A stretch of DNA of 64,000 nt from Schistocerca nitens (GCF_023898315.1 NC_064615.1:1189055413-1189119412), one strand, 5' to 3'. Shown: positions 33,934-46,384, numbered from the stretch's first letter. The notes: generated by a model from the letters alone, not told the origin. Made by a program: numbers and translations.

Positions 33934-34126
33934 GCCGGCCGCGGTGGTCTAGCGGTTCTAGGCGCGCAGTCCGGAACCGCGCGACTGCTACGGTCGCAGG
34001 TTCGCATCCTGCCTCGGGCATGGATGTGTGTGATGTCATTAGGTTAGTTAGGTTTAAGTAGTTCTAAGTTCTAGGGGACTGATGACCACAGATGTTAAAT
34101 CCCATAGTGCTCAGAGCCATTTTTTG
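33934..34126 (+). mobile_element. tRNA-headed SINE (family 1)
   Basis: Full-length plus-strand copy: ggccgcggtggtctagcgg head, B box ggttcgcatcc at about 34000 with one change, body, and gctcagagccatttttt end. Flanked by the 12-bp duplication AACAATAAATTG (33922-33933 and 34127-34138). Confidence 0.95.
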
Positions 34127-34599
34127 AACAATAAATTGTTTAATCCGGAATTTGACGTTGCGATTGGGTTTCCGCAATCTACGGACACGATCCATTTGTT
34201 TTTCTTGCGAGTGGTACCAGTTTGTCTCAGTAGAATCACAACGATCCTGTTACTGTCACCCCGGATAAAGAGTAGTTTCCGCTAATGATGCCCTTCTTAA
34301 AAACTATTCGAGTTTCACTTGTCACGGTATGGTAGTGCTTCGGAATGGAGTGGTCTTGCATGCAACTACTGCAACGTTGTATATACGCGTAGATGGCGAA
34401 CGCGGGCTGCGTAATAAAATTACCCTTCTCACCGAATTTAGAAAGTGATTCTGCTAAAGAACGTGACATTAAGCCGATATTTGCAACTCCATCGAGCCAC
34501 TGTCATTTACCACGCTGATAAACAACATTTATAATGCATTCTATCTTGATACCACGTAGTCAGTGTAACAGACATTCTGCAATATATCCACGGGCTTAT

Positions 34600-35690
34600 A
34601 GGCGACAGGGATGATGGTTTATTGAGACTGATCACATACAGTAGATGGTATGCTATGTGAGGAATCACTTAAAAATGCAATGCTAGATTCAAATCGTAAG
34701 AAATGTACAAAATCCTTTGTCCAATACACTGCTTTTTCAGATCTACAGTGTTTCCCTTTCTGGTAGAAATTCCGTGTGTGGTTTGCAATCAAGTCTTTCC
34801 GTTTAACCACATACTCGGTTTGAATCCTATGTAGATGTCTTTTAATGATTACAGCCACTGGTGAAACATATTCGTGGCACTCTCATATCTCATCATCACA
34901 ATTCATCGTTTTCGAACCTATCTGCTAAGGACCACATGCAGCAAAACTCCAGGGTGGTTGTAGTCTCTCTGCACCTTGTAACTATTTCTCAGTGTCAGCT
35001 CAGCCCTCCCTGGAGCTTCGTCCGTGTGAAGTTGCAGCTGAGCGGAAGTCAGAGAGCGCATCTGCATCCTGAGGAGAAACAGGGTGAGATGAGTTAATGC
35101 GACAGGACCATGTTTTGACAACTCTTTGTAAATGGGAACGTGTTCTCGCTGCTCTGTCAACCGTGTACACTGTTAGACCAGCGCCAAACGAAGCCTTCTC
35201 CTCAACACGAGGTTGTGAGGAGGGCATCACGAGTAGTTACGGTGCAGTACGTTATCAGGGAAATTAGGAAAACTACACATTATACGGGAACTGAAACAAC
35301 GACGAGCATTTTGCTACTGCATTACAGTGCGTTTCCAAACTACATACCATGCGAGGTGGTTAGCACACTGGACTCGCATTCGGGAGGACGACGGTTCAGT
35401 CCTTCACTGGGCCTTCCTGATTTAGGTTTTCCGTGATTTCCCTAAACCGTTTCAGGGAAATGTCAGGATTGTTCCTTCGAAAGGGCACAGCCGACCTCTT
35501 TCCCTATTCTTCAATAATTTGATGGGACCGCTGACCTCGATTTTTGGTCCCCCGCACCAGAATCACCCAACCAACAAAACTACTTATAGATACCGCAGTC
35601 TGAAGCAGATTTGCGTCTCTCAGAGTGCATTCGTGTCCGTTACTCAAACATTACTCAAGGACTGTGGAAGATCAGTATTTTTGTTTTGAA
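34600..35690 (+). repeat. Dispersed repeat R-A, copy 3
   Basis: The least interrupted R-A copy: only a SINE (35347-35576) splits it. It gives the uninterrupted version of the site where copy 1 carries its 2.1-kb insertion (near 35185). Open stretches on either strand of about 80 codons do not persist in the other copies, so R-A is probably non-coding in these parts. Confidence 0.55.
35347..35576 (+). mobile_element. tRNA-headed SINE (family 5)
   Basis: A tRNA-like head (gtggttagcacactggactcg, then acggttcagtcc) is followed by a body with gatttaggttttccgtgatt and gaaagggcacagccga. This SINE body is common in insects, as I recall. A 10-bp duplication with one mismatch (aaactacata 35337-35346, aaactactta 35577-35586) flanks it. 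It is unrelated in body to the family 1-3 SINEs. Confidence 0.85.
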
Positions 35691-36397
35691 GCTGTTCATA
35701 TAAGCATCCGTCTCGAAACAAAAAGATTAACAAGAAACGCAAATTGACTAATAGCACTAATTAAGAGTGTGAGCCTTAGATGGCGTGTCACTTACTTCCT
35801 CTTCTATTTTGCAAAGGGAGAGAAAGATGTGTCTTTAAATAAAAGTACTGAGTTGTGCCTTTATATGCATCGGGTTTAGCACAATAAAACAAGTTTCTTT
35901 TTCTTTTGCTCTGGACAACATTCATAAATCATTGATTTCAATATTTCTGTTCTTTGGGCTGACAAATGAGCGAATCCGCAGACTTCTTTTATGACACCCA
36001 TCCAGTTTCCTATAGGAGGTATTTGTGTTAGCCATCGCTCATTTTGAAAGTTTGCTAATCTACGTAACGTACACAGAGAGAAAATTGTCCGATTTGACGG
36101 ATGTCAGTCGTTTCATCTGCTAAAACATAATAAAAACCTGACTTCCTGACGTTTTCTACAATTTTTAATTGTATTAAGTGACCAAACGTGTTAAGGCGTT
36201 CGTTTTGAATGAAAGAACTCCTATACATCGTCTTCCCACCACTGGTCGTTAATTCGTTTTTAAGAATGTTATCTCCACTGTTGGCTCTCTATCTCAACAA
36301 CGTCCGGTTCTTCAAGGTCCAGAATCACGATGACCCCTTAGAGCTATTTGCTGTCTCCCGCAAAATCGAATTGTTTCTATTATGGGCGAATCCTCCC
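35691..36397. other. Unassigned AT-rich region
   Basis: About 700 bp between R-A copy 3 and the start of an RTE copy. No recognised coding or repeat structure. Confidence 0.35.
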
Positions 36398-36701
36398 CAT
36401 GAACCATAGACCTTGCCGTTGGCGGGGAGGCTTGCGTACCTCAGCGATAAAGATAGCCGTACCGTAGGTGCAACCACAACGGAGGGGTATCTGTTGAGAG
36501 GCCAGACAAACAAGTGGCTCCTGAAGACGGGCAGCAGCCTTTTCAGTAGTTGCAGGGGCAACAGTCTGGATGATTGACTGATCTGGCCTTGTAACATTAA
36601 CCAAAACGGCCTTGCTGTGCTGGTACTGCGAACGGCTGAAAGCAAGGGGAAACTACGGCCGTAATTTTTCCCGAGGGCATGCAGCTTTACTGTATGGTTA
36701 A

Positions 36702-37352
36702 ATGATGATTGCGTCCTCTTGGGTAAAATATTCCGGAGGTAAAATAGTCCCCCATTCGGATCTCCGGGCGGGGACTACTCAAGAGGATGTCGTTATCAGG
36801 AGAAAGAAAACTGTCGTTCTACGGATCAGAGCATGGAATGTCAGATCCCTTAATCGGGCAGGTAGGTTAGAAAATTTAAAAAGGGAAATGGATAGGTTAA
36901 AGTTAGATATAGTGGGAATTAGTGAAGTTCGGTGGCAGGAGGGACAAGACTTCTGGTCAGGTGACTACAGGGTTATAAACACAAAATCAAATAGGGGTAA
37001 TGCAGGAGTAGGTTTAATAATGAATAGGAAAATAGGAATGCGGGTAAGCTACTACAGACAGCATAGTGAACGCATTATTGTGGCCAAGATGGACACCAAG
37101 CCCACGACTACTACAGTAGTACAAGTTTATATGCCAACTAGCTCTGCAGATGACGAAGAAATTGAAGAAATGTATGATGAGATAAAAGAAATTATTCAGA
37201 TAGTGAAGGGAGACGAAAATTTAATAGTCATGGGTGACTGGAATTCGAGTGTAGGAAAAGGAAGAGAAGGAAACGTAGTAGGTGAATATGGATTGGGGCT
37301 AAGAAATGAACGAGGAAGCCGCCTGGTAGAATTTTGCACAGAGCACAACTAA
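36702..37352 (+). pseudogene. RTE APE-type endonuclease, prematurely stopped
   Basis: 216 codons: WNVRSLNRAGR (catalytic Asn block, intact here), DIVGISEVRWQEG (catalytic Glu), VVQVYMPTSS and LIVMGDWNSSVGKG (catalytic Asp and Asn). A TAA at 37350-37352 ends it just after CTEHN. The C-terminal DSDHN block is still recognisable further on but out of frame (near 37510). The domain nicks target DNA during RTE integration. Compared with the full copy, this one kept the N-terminal active site but lost the end. Confidence 0.9.
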
Positions 37353-37651
37353 ATCATAGCTAACACTTGGTTCAAGAATCATCAAAAAAGGTTGTATATA
37401 TGGAAGAATCCTGGAGATACTGACAGGTTTCAGATACATTAAATAATGGTAAGACAGAGATTTAGGAACCAGGTTTTAAATTGTAAGACATTTCCAGGGG
37501 CAGATGTGGACTCTGACCACAATCTATGGTTATGAACTGTAGATTGAAACCGAAGAAACTGCAAAAAGGTGGGAATTTAAGGAGATGGGACCTGGATAAA
37601 CTGAAAGAACCAGACGTTGTACAGAGTTTCAGGGAGAGCATATAGGAACAA

Positions 37652-39041
37652 TTGACAAGAATGGAGGAAAGAAATACATTAGAAGAAGAATGGGTAGCTT
37701 TGAGGGATGAAGTAGTGAAGGCAGCAGAGGATCAAGTAGGTAAAAAGACGAGGGCTAGTAGAAATACTTGGGTGACAGAAGAAATACTGAATTTAATTGA
37801 TGAAAGGAGAAAATATAAAAATGCAATTAATGAAGCAGGCAAAAAGGAATAGAAACGTCTCAATAATGAGATCGACAGGAAGTGGAAAATGGCTAAGCAG
37901 GCATTGCTAGAGGACAAATGTAAGGATGTAGAGGCTTATCTCACTAGGGGTAAGATAGATACTGCCTACAGGAAAATTAAAGAGCTCTCTGGAGAACAGA
38001 GAACCAGTTGTATGAATATCAAGAGCTCAGATGGAAACCCAGTTCTAAGCAAAGAAGGGAAAGCGGAAAGGTGGAAGGAGTATATAGAGGGACTTGAGGG
38101 CAATGTTATAGAAGGGGAAGAGGATGTAGATGAAGATGAAATGGGAGATATGATACTGCGTGAAGAGTTTGATAGAGCACTGAAAGACCTAAGTCGAAAC
38201 AAGGCCCCGGGAGTAGACAACATTCCATTAGAACTACTGACAGCCTTTGGAGAGCCAGTCCTGACAAAACTCTAGCGAAACTCTAGCGAAAGGCTATTTA
38301 CAATTTGTACAGAAACCAGATGGCAGTTATAAGAGTCGAGGGGCATGAAAGGGAAGCAGTGGTTGGGAAGGGAGTGAGACAGGATTGTAGCCTATCCCCG
38401 ATGTTATTCAATCTGTATATTGAGCAAGCAGTAAAGGAAACAACCGAAAAATTCGGAATAGGTATTTAAATCCATGGAGAAGAAATAAAAACGCTGAGGT
38501 TCGCCGATGACATTGTAGTTCTGTCAGAGACAGCAAAGGACTTGGAAGAGCAGTTAACGGAATGGACAGTGTCTTGAAGGGAGGATATAAGATGAACACC
38601 AACAAAAGCAAAACGAGGATAATGGAATGTAGTCGAATTATGTTGCGTGATGCTGAGGGAATTAGATTAGGAAATGAGACGCTTAAAGTAGTTTTGCTAT
38701 TTGGGGAGCAAAATAACTGATGATGGTCGAAGTAGAGAGGATATAAAATGTAGACTGGCAATGGCAAGGAAAGCGTTTCTGAAGAAGAGAAATTTGTTAA
38801 CATCGAGTATAGATTTAAGTGTCAGGAAGTCGTTTCTGAAAGTATTTGTATGGAGTGTAGCAATGTATGGACGTGAAACATGGACGATAAATAGTTTGGA
38901 CAAGAAGAGAATAGAAGCTTTCGAAATGTGGTGCTACACAAGAATGCTGAAGATTAGATGGGTAGATCACACAACTAATGAGGAGGTATTGAATAGGATT
39001 GGGGAGAAGAGGAGTTTGTGGCACAACTTGACTATTTGTGT
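37652..39041 (+). pseudogene. RTE reverse transcriptase region, deleted and frameshifted
   Basis: Successive pieces cover the linker (EEWVALRDEVVKAAEDQVG), the early RT block (RNKAPGVDNIPLELL at about 38200), then after the deletion RKAIYNLYRNQMAVI, MLFNLYIEQAVKE, TLRFADDIVVLSE (FADD near 38500), and the C-terminal AFLKKRNLLTSSID and RMLKIRWVDH. Motifs B' and part of A are lost in the deletion. At least four stops or frameshifts. Confidence 0.9.
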
Positions 39042-39044
39042 AGT

Positions 39045-39550
39045 AGCCAACGCCCCTGCAACTTGGCGATCTCCTTTCCCTACATTTTCGGTATGGGAAA
39101 ATAACACGCAGTACTCGCAAAAACATCCAGATTTTTTCAGCTGAATAAGCTAACCACGTAAATTCGACTAGACACTTCGTTTGAAAATATATAATATGAT
39201 TTGAACGAGTAATGGGGTGAGATTTGAACCCAGGCACGGGTTTCCAAATTTTTTCTAGCAAAGAAATTCTTTTTTCGTTTGTGACAGACTGAACGGAATT
39301 GTTCTGACAATAGTTTCCAATACCATACATATTTTTCCTTACTTGATCAGGCCCACTATCCTCCGTAACTGGAACCACAGTAACTGAGCTCGGAGTAGCG
39401 ACGTCACAAGAAACAACTCTACCAACGCAGCTGACCTCAGAACTGACACCGTCAAGCCCATAAAACTACCGACTTCAGGAGTGTCTCCAACGGGCGTATA
39501 GACATTTGGTTTGTTAGCGGAAAAGTTTTGAACAGAAGCTTGTCTTTTCA
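39045..39550 (-). pseudogene. TTF-type zinc-finger N-terminus of a hAT-like transposase
   Basis: The minus strand starts MKRQASVQNFSANKPN at 39551 and later, across frames, reads EFTWLAYSAE followed by KSGCFCEYCVLFSH. The pattern W--YS---GCFC-YCVLF is the TTF zinc finger that precedes the core domain in ZMYM-like hAT transposases and binds DNA. At least two frameshifts separate the pieces, and the rest of the protein is missing because the RTE copy (36398-39041) abuts at 39041. Confidence 0.6.
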
Positions 39551-39776
39551 TTACGATTGTGGCTGACTTACGGCCAACTTTATTACACTAAAAAGTACAT
39601 AAATATTAACACTTAAAACACCACCATACTTCAGTGCAAGTACAACGGATGTCGAACGAACAATAACCTTCAACAACGAAATATAGATTGTATTATCGGT
39701 GTCCGGTCGGAAAACTTGGCTCCTGCCGCCGTTCGGTAATTGTGGGTAACCGCCGTCATTGAGACTAACGCCAAAG

Positions 39777-40953
39777 TACACTATGTGATCGAAAGTATCC
39801 GGACGCCTGGCTGAAAATGACTTGCAAGTTCGTGGGGCCTCCATCGGTAATGCTGGAATTCAGTATGGTGTTAGCCCACACTTGGCCTTGATGACAGTTC
39901 CCACTCTCAGAGGTAAACGTTCAATCGGGTGCTCGTAGGTTTCTTGGGGAATGGCAGTCCATTCTTCAGGGAGCGCTGCATTGAGGAAAGGTATCGATAT
40001 CGGTCAGTGACGCCTGGCACAAAGTCAGCGTTCCAAAACATTCCAAAGTTGTTCTATAGGACCCAGGTCAGGGCTCTGTGCAGGCCAGTCCATTACAGGG
40101 ATTTTATTATTGTGTAACCACTCCGCCACAGGCCGTGCATTATGAACAGGTGCTCAGTCGTGTTGAAAGATGTAATCGCCATCCTCGATTGCTCTTCAAC
40201 AGTGGGAAGCAAGAAAGTGCTTAAAACATCGATGTAGGCCTGTGCTGTGACATTGCTACCTCCTTGCAGGAAAAACACGACCAGACCATAACACGTCCGA
40301 ATTTTGCTGTTGGCACTACACACGCTGGCAATTGACGTTCACCGGGAATTCGCCATACCCACGTGATTCGTCACTCCACACAACGTTTTTCCACTGTTCA
40401 ATAGTCCAATGTTTACGCTCCTTACACCAAGCGAGAAGTCGTTTGCCATTTAGTGGCGTGATGTGTGGCTTATGAGCAGCCGCTCGACCATGAAATCCAA
40501 GTTTTCTCACCTCCCGCCTAACTGTCACAGTACTTGCAGTGGATTCTGATGCAGTTTGTAACTCCTGTGTGATGGTCTGGATAGATGTCTGCCTATTATA
40601 CATTACGACCCTCTTCAACTGTCGGCGCACTCTGTCAGTCAACAGACGAGGTCGGACTGTAGTCTTTTGTGCTATAAGTGTCCCTTCACGTTTCCACTTC
40701 ACTATCACATCGGAAACAGTTAACTTAGTGTGGAAATCTCGCGTACAGACGTATGACGCAAGTGACACCCAATCACCTGACCACGTTCGAAGTCCGTGAG
40801 TTCCGTGGAGCGCCCCAGTCTGCGCTCTCACGATGTCTAATGACTACTGAGGTTGCTGATATGGAGTACCTAGCAGTAGGTGGCAGCACAATGCACCTAA
40901 TATCAAAAACGCATGTTTTTGGCGGGTCCGGATACTTTTGGTCACATAGTTTA
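39777..40953 (-). mobile_element. Tc1-like DNA transposon (DD34E), inactive
   Basis: Ends are inverted repeats: cactatgtgatcgaaagtatc at the left and, inverted, gatacttttggtcacatag at the right, both joined by a ccggac motif and bounded by TA (39777-39778 and 40952-40953). Length is about 1.18 kb with one transposase pseudogene on the minus strand. Terminal repeats differ at several positions, so the copy is older than the mariner at 5321-6674. Confidence 0.92.
39905..40831 (-). pseudogene. Tc1-like transposase, DD34E, broken
   Basis: Start ATG at 40829-40831. The first 171 codons include KLTVSDVIVKWKREGTL, RPRLLTDRVRRQLKRVV and TVRREVRKLGFHGR (paired-like DNA-binding region), then GKRLLAWCKERKHWTIEQWK and [11 protein letters not shown] (first catalytic Asp). 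After a frameshift come IFQHD (second Asp, with a TGA just after it) and PAQSPDLGPIEQLWNVLER (catalytic Glu). Exactly 34 residues, counting the TGA codon, lie between HD and the Glu. The C-terminus fades near 39905. The family excises and inserts at TA; this copy is dead. Confidence 0.92.
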
Positions 40954-41084
40954 TGTGCAATGACAATGGATAGTCCTGCATAAAAAGAGGCTATTACATC
41001 ATTATGTTTGTTGACACCACGACAATCAGTACATTTGAACATGAACGTGTTTACAATGCGCTTTTACGAAACATGCGGCTTTGA

Positions 41085-42914
41085 CAAATGTAATAGTGAA
41101 TGCAGCACAGGATCAAGTAGGTACAAAGACAAGGGCTAGTTGAAATCCTTCGGTAACAGAAGAAATATTGAATTTAATTGATGAAAGGAGAAAATACAAA
41201 AATGCAGTATATGAAGCAGGCGAAAAGGAATGCAAACGTCTCAATAACGAGATCGACAGGAAGTGCAAAATGGCTAAGCAGGGATGGCTAGAGGACAAAT
41301 GCAAGAATGTAGAGGCATGTATCACTGGAAGTAAGATAGGTGCTGCTTACAGGAAAATTAAAGAGACCTTTGGAGAAAAGAGAATCACCTATGTGAATAT
41401 CAAGGGCTCAGATGGAAAACCAATCCCAAGCAAAGAAGGGGAAGCAGAAAGGTGGAAGGAGTATATAGAGGGTCTATACAAGGGCGATGTACTTGAGGAC
41501 AATGTTATAGAAAGGGAAGAGGATGTAGATGAAGATGAAATGGGAGATATGAAACTGCGTGAAGAATTTGGCAGAGCACTGAAGGACCTAAATCGAAACA
41601 AGGCACCGGGAGTAGACAACATTCCATTACAACTACTGACAGCCTAGGGAGAGCCAGCCATCTGATGGGCAAGATGTATGAGACAGGTGAAATAACCTCA
41701 GACTTCAAGAAAAATATAATAATTTCAATCCCAAAGAAAGCAGGTGGTGACAGGTGTGAAAATTACCGAACTATCAGTTTAATAAGTCACGGTTGCAAAA
41801 TACTAACACGAATTTCTTACAGACGAATGGAAAAACTGGTAGAAGCCAACCTTGGGGAAGATCAGTCTGGATTCCGCAGAAATGTTGGAACACGCGGGGC
41901 AATACTGACCCTACGACTTATCTAAGAACATATGTCAAGGAAAAGCAAACCTACGTTTATAGTATTTGTAGACTTAGTGAAAGCTTTTGACAATGTTGAC
42001 TGGAATACTCTCTTTCAAATTCTAAAGGTGGCAGGGGTAAAATACAGGTAGCGAAAGGCTATTTACAATTTGTACAGAAACCGGATGGTAGTTATAAAGA
42101 GTGAAGGGGTACGAAAGGGAGGCAGTGATTGAGAAGGGAGTGACACAGGGTTGTAGCCTATCCCCGTTGTTATTCAATCTGTATATTGAGCAAGGAGTAA
42201 AGGAAACACAAGAAAAATTTGGAGTAGGAATTAAAATCCATGGTGAAGAAATAAAAACTTTGAGGTTTGCCGACGAAACTGTAATTTTGTCAGAGTCGGC
42301 TAAGGACTTGGAAGAGCAGCTGAACGGAATGGACAGTGTCTTAGGAGGATATAAGATGTACATCAACAAAAGCAAAACGAGGATAATGGAATGTAGTGGA
42401 ATTAAATCAAGTTATGCCGATGGGATTAGATAGGAAATGAGACATTTAAAGTAGTAGATGAGTTTTGCTATTTGGGAAGAAAAATAACTGATGACTGTCG
42501 AAGTAGGGAAGATAGAAAATGTACAATAGTAATGACAAGGTAAGCTTTCCTGAAGAAGAGAAATTTGTTAACATCGAGCATAGATTTAAGTGTCAGGAAG
42601 TCTTTTCCGAACGTATTTGTATGGATTGTAGCCATGTATGGAAGTGAAACAAGGTCGATACATAGTTTGGACAAGAAGTGAATAGAAGCTTTCGAAATGT
42701 AGAGCTACGGAAGAATGCTGAAGATAAGATGGATCACATAACTAATGAGGAGGTACTGAATAAAATTGGAGAGAAGAGAAGTTTGTGGCACAATTTGACT
42801 AGAAGAAGGGATCGGTTGGTAGGAAACGTACTGAGGCTTCAAGGGATTTCCAATTTAGTACTGGAGGGACGTGTGGAGGGTAAAAATCGTAGAGGGAGAC
42901 CAAGAGATGAATAC
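41085..42914 (+). pseudogene. 5'-truncated RTE copy, interrupted by an LTR element
   Basis: Begins in the linker (NAAQDQVGTKTRAS), then ILNLIDERRKYKNAVYEAGEK, RNKAPGVDNIPLQLL, YETGEITSDFKKNIIISIPK, LEEQLNG and TLRFADETVILSES. The catalytic FADD motif has become FADE. The C-terminal part runs to RRGRPRDEY at 42914. There the LTR retrotransposon starts. The missing C-terminal continuation (TQILKDVGC) reappears at 57536, so one copy was split by insertion. Many stops mark it as older than the copy at 52311-55614. Confidence 0.93.
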
Positions 42915-43516
42915 TGTATAGGTAAGTAAGGAAAAGCCCCAACAAGCTACGACAAAAGCTTAGAAGCAGTAGTGATGAACACTAGAGTGACCTCTCTAAG
43001 CGTCGGAAAAGATGTATTTTGCTACGCCGGAAGGCGAATAACAAATGATAAAAACTTCGTTCATTATTTTTTTTTTTTTGTGAATTATTACACGGATTCT
43101 GTCTTTAGTTCTCGTAGGGAGAAGACGTATTTTTTGTGAGAAGTGTGTAGTGTACATAGTGTTGTCTGAATAATAATTTGTATAGAAGTATGAAAGTTCT
43201 TTTTAATGCAAAACCACCAAAGTTTTCTTTTCTTCCGCGCATTATGCTAACGTCATGTCACTGTAGCTGCCTGCATCTGAAGAGGAAGTCCGATAAAAAT
43301 TAGTATTGGATTCACGGTCAAAAACGACAAGTACTTATGGTGGCAGAAGAAGCACATAATTAAATTCTGTAAATCTCAACGGGGAAAAGAAAGCAAAATC
43401 GACGTAAGTTCACGCTACTACTGACTTACCATTTAAAACATTTGTAAATTGAGTCTGAAAGACAATTATTTCACTTCAAAATTTATAAAAATAGAATTTG
43501 ATGGTATTGTGGTACA
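42915..43516 (+). repeat. 5' LTR
   Basis: About 602 bp, TG at 42915 and CA at 43515-43516. It matches the 3' LTR along its whole length (for example aagctacgacaaaagct, gcgtcggaaaagatg, gccggaaggcgaataac, tcatgtcactgtagctgc). It lacks a 46-bp AT-rich piece found near the end of the other LTR. It would carry promoter and polyadenylation signals; none was pinpointed. Confidence 0.85.
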
Positions 43517-43518
43517 AC

Positions 43519-43538
43519 TGGCGATCTGGTGACATGAC
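43519..43538 (+). other. Candidate tRNA primer-binding site
   Basis: TGGCGATCTGGTGACATGAC starts two bases after the CA end of the 5' LTR, the usual position for minus-strand priming. The tRNA it would pair with was not determined. Confidence 0.6.
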
Positions 43539-44127
43539 ATTGAGAAAGCCATGAAACCAGTTGTGTATAAAGTAAGTTATTCAAAATTATTTATGACATT
43601 GTATGAAATTCTTTGCATGTACTAATTCTTTTTAAATTTTCATGTGCAACATCATGACTGGGAGCAAAATAACCAGAACCAAAAATTCTTGTGGATAAAG
43701 TAACCAATTCAAAAAGGAATCAAAAATGAAATCGGAATTTACGGAAAATTTTGGAAATACGCTGTTTGTTTCATCACAGCAAAGGTAGGACCGCTACGCA
43801 ACCACTTGCTTAGCTACGCTTGGTAGCGTCTCCTGCGTAGTAATTAGACATCCCTTTCCTTAATTTTCATTCCTAAATGTATTGTAGTGAATTTTTCAGA
43901 AATTTTACGTAATGATTTTTAGCGAGAGAAAAGTTTGAAGTTTTTGTGTCACAACATTTCGTGCGTTATAAAAGGTGCCAATTAACGCCTGACGACAAGT
44001 AAATCCTATGTTAATATTTCCTAAAATAATATATTTCAATTTCCTATTTTTCAAAATTTGAATTTTAATATTCAGTCAAAATGGCACAAAAATCAGTTTC
44101 CATTATTGTTGAAATGGCGAAAACGCA

Positions 44128-46130
44128 ATGAGCCAAGATGGCGTATAATTGCAAGACACAACATCTGAAGTACCAGCGCCATGTCTTCCACACTTAGACG
44201 TATTAAGTAGTCCAGAGATGAACATACCCGAAGTATCAAGTGATCGTGAGTTTTCACAGAGGTCTAACTTTGATGATATACGAAATCCAAATGTCAAAGT
44301 ACAGTTGTTAACAACCAAAGTACATGAAATAGCAACCAAAATAATGCACTTGCCGCCATACTTCAAAAATTCGATAGTATGAACACCAATTACACCAATT
44401 TGCGTGCAGACATAAAAAATACAAACACCAAGTTGTGTGCAGACACAAATACAAAATTTGACAGTTTGTCGCAAAACTTTACCACAATCACACAAGACGT
44501 AAACAACATAAAACAAGAGCAGAAACAAGTTTTAAAAGATTTTCAGAATACCGTCACACAACAGATCAGTGATTTGACGATTCACGAGGAAATGAATGTA
44601 AAACTTAAAGACATGGAGAAAAAGCTAAAGCAAGATGTACTTTCCGAAGTAAACAATGACATTACGGAAATATAACAGAAATTCGACACTCATAACGAGC
44701 AGAATGATACAGTAGAGCAGCAAATAAAAGCGATGAAAGACACACACACGAACCTGGAAGCTAAACAAACACAATTAACTTCCACAATAAAGAACCTATC
44801 TACCGTAGTGAACAAACTGCATAAGGACTTCGAAAATATACCAATATCAATTGATGAACACACTTTAAAAGTAGCATCACTTGAAATCGAAACAGTCTAT
44901 GCCAAAAAGGAAAGAGACAAAATTAATGAAAATTTATCTGATGTAATTTCACAAGCTGAAGCAGGTACTTTGGACAAAACCAGTACCACAGCGGTAAAGG
45001 TCGTGAAGGAAGCGCAGAGTGTAAGTTTACAGGGCCTACGAGAAGTGTAAATAATTATGACAGCTACGTAAACACGGCACAAAATGCAAACAGCTTGTCC
45101 ACTATATTTGCTGACGAAGGTCAATTAAGACACAGTCAATTTCCAAAATGTACGACTGAAGGTAAGAAGATGAATCCTGTTGTGTTTATTAGTGCTTTTC
45201 GACATGTGTTTCCTAGAAATTGGACGGAAGTACAAAAGATCAGGTTTGTTGTTGGGTACACGCAAGGCGATGTACTTTTGTGGAACGGCAATTTCTTGAC
45301 AAATACTGGTCAGACGCCGTACAGGAGAGACTTAGGCGAGAGGTTTTTAACACCACCCCTTTTAATAGCAAATATGGTAGCTTGCGAGGGTATTTAGAGA
45401 AGTATCCCAATAAAACACGTTATTGAACGAATCCTATTTCTCATGTTAATGTTTTAAAAATTTTAAAAAGTCGTTTGCCATCACACATTCGTGAAAAATT
45501 AGTTACTACAACTGAGCACGACACAGAATATTTTCTATCCGTTTTATATTCAATCGACCTAATATATGAGGAGAAAGTAATAACAAATAGGGCGTCAGAA
45601 AGCCAAACACCACAACATAACTCGAATGGTCAATACAAAATGCCAGACGCGCAACCGCAAGGATACATTAACCGTGGTAATGGATACGGGAATGGAAATG
45701 GCAAGAACAAAAGATTTGAACGAAACTTTCCGCATAACAGCAACGGTTACCATCCGCAAGCTAATTTCAATCCGAACTCTAGAAACTATGCACCGCATGT
45801 AAATAAAAAGTGAGCCGCACCAATGGGCGGCGCGCGGCAACAACAATAACAAGCCACACGCCGTACCGCAGCCGACCTTTGCCCAACAAAATCACAATAC
45901 GGCAACATTTCACAACAGCCATATGAACACTCGAGAAATTATGTCGCGAGCTGGTAATGATACAAACTGCAGAAACAATCACACAGTACAACGGACAGAA
46001 ATAGTTCCGTGCACAGAAGTAGATCAGACTACACCGCAGGAAAACCGGAATCGGTCGTAGTTGAGCCCCATACTATAGACCTGACAGCCGATGGGAGCAA
46101 ATCAGATTTTCAAACATACATAAAATACTA
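44128..46130 (+). pseudogene. gag polyprotein remnant of the LTR element
   Basis: The N-terminal third (44128-45050) is a long, charged, glutamine- and asparagine-rich coiled coil (repeated heptads such as LTTKVHEIATKI, LKDMEKKLKQDVLSEV, LEAKQTQLTSTIKNL). The central part (45060-45480) resembles a capsid domain: KMNPVVFISAFRHVFPRNW, YTQGDVLLWNGNFL and SLRGYLEKYPNKTRY. The C-terminus (45475-45813 and beyond) is rich in Asn, Gly and Gln with NGYGNGNGKNKRFER, as in nucleocapsid tails without zinc knuckles. The chosen ATG (44128) is followed by a stop at codon 7, with further stops at 44673 and 45048 and several frameshifts. Gag packages element RNA in particles; this copy is defective. Confidence 0.72.
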
Positions 46131-46189
46131 CATATACAAACATGAACTAGAATCGACAAAAATACACTAGAAGAACAAGTGCAGGCAGT

Positions 46190-46372
46190 GGCTCTGAGCA
46201 CTATGGGACTCAACATCTGTGGTCATAAGTCCCCTAGAACTTAGAACTACTTAAACGTAACTAACCTAAGGACATCACACACTACCATGCCCGAGGCAGG
46301 ATTCGAACCTACGACCGTAGCAGTCGCGCGGTTCCTGACTGAGCGCCTAGAACCGCTAGACCACCGCGGCCG
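46190..46372 (-). mobile_element. tRNA-headed SINE (family 1)
   Basis: Inverse copy starting at ggctctgagcac, B box (plus ggattcgaacc) near 46302, and head up to ccaccgcggccg. Flanked by the duplication AGTGCAGGCAGT (46178-46189 and 46373-46384). It lies just after the gag remnant. Confidence 0.95.
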
Positions 46373-46384
46373 AGTGCAGGCAGT

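Larger units (their letters stand above)
36398..39041 (+). mobile_element. RTE retrotransposon, copy with intact 5' end, internal deletion and lost 3' end
   Basis: Starts at the same 5' sequence as the full copy at 52311-55614 (ccccatgaaccat then accttgccgttgg) and runs through the endonuclease and reverse transcriptase. Around 38270 about 350 bp of RT is missing: the sequence jumps from the PVLTKL block to RKAIYNLYRN. It stops at SLWHNLT (39041), well before the tail. The following DNA is an unrelated hAT-type remnant. Confidence 0.93.
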
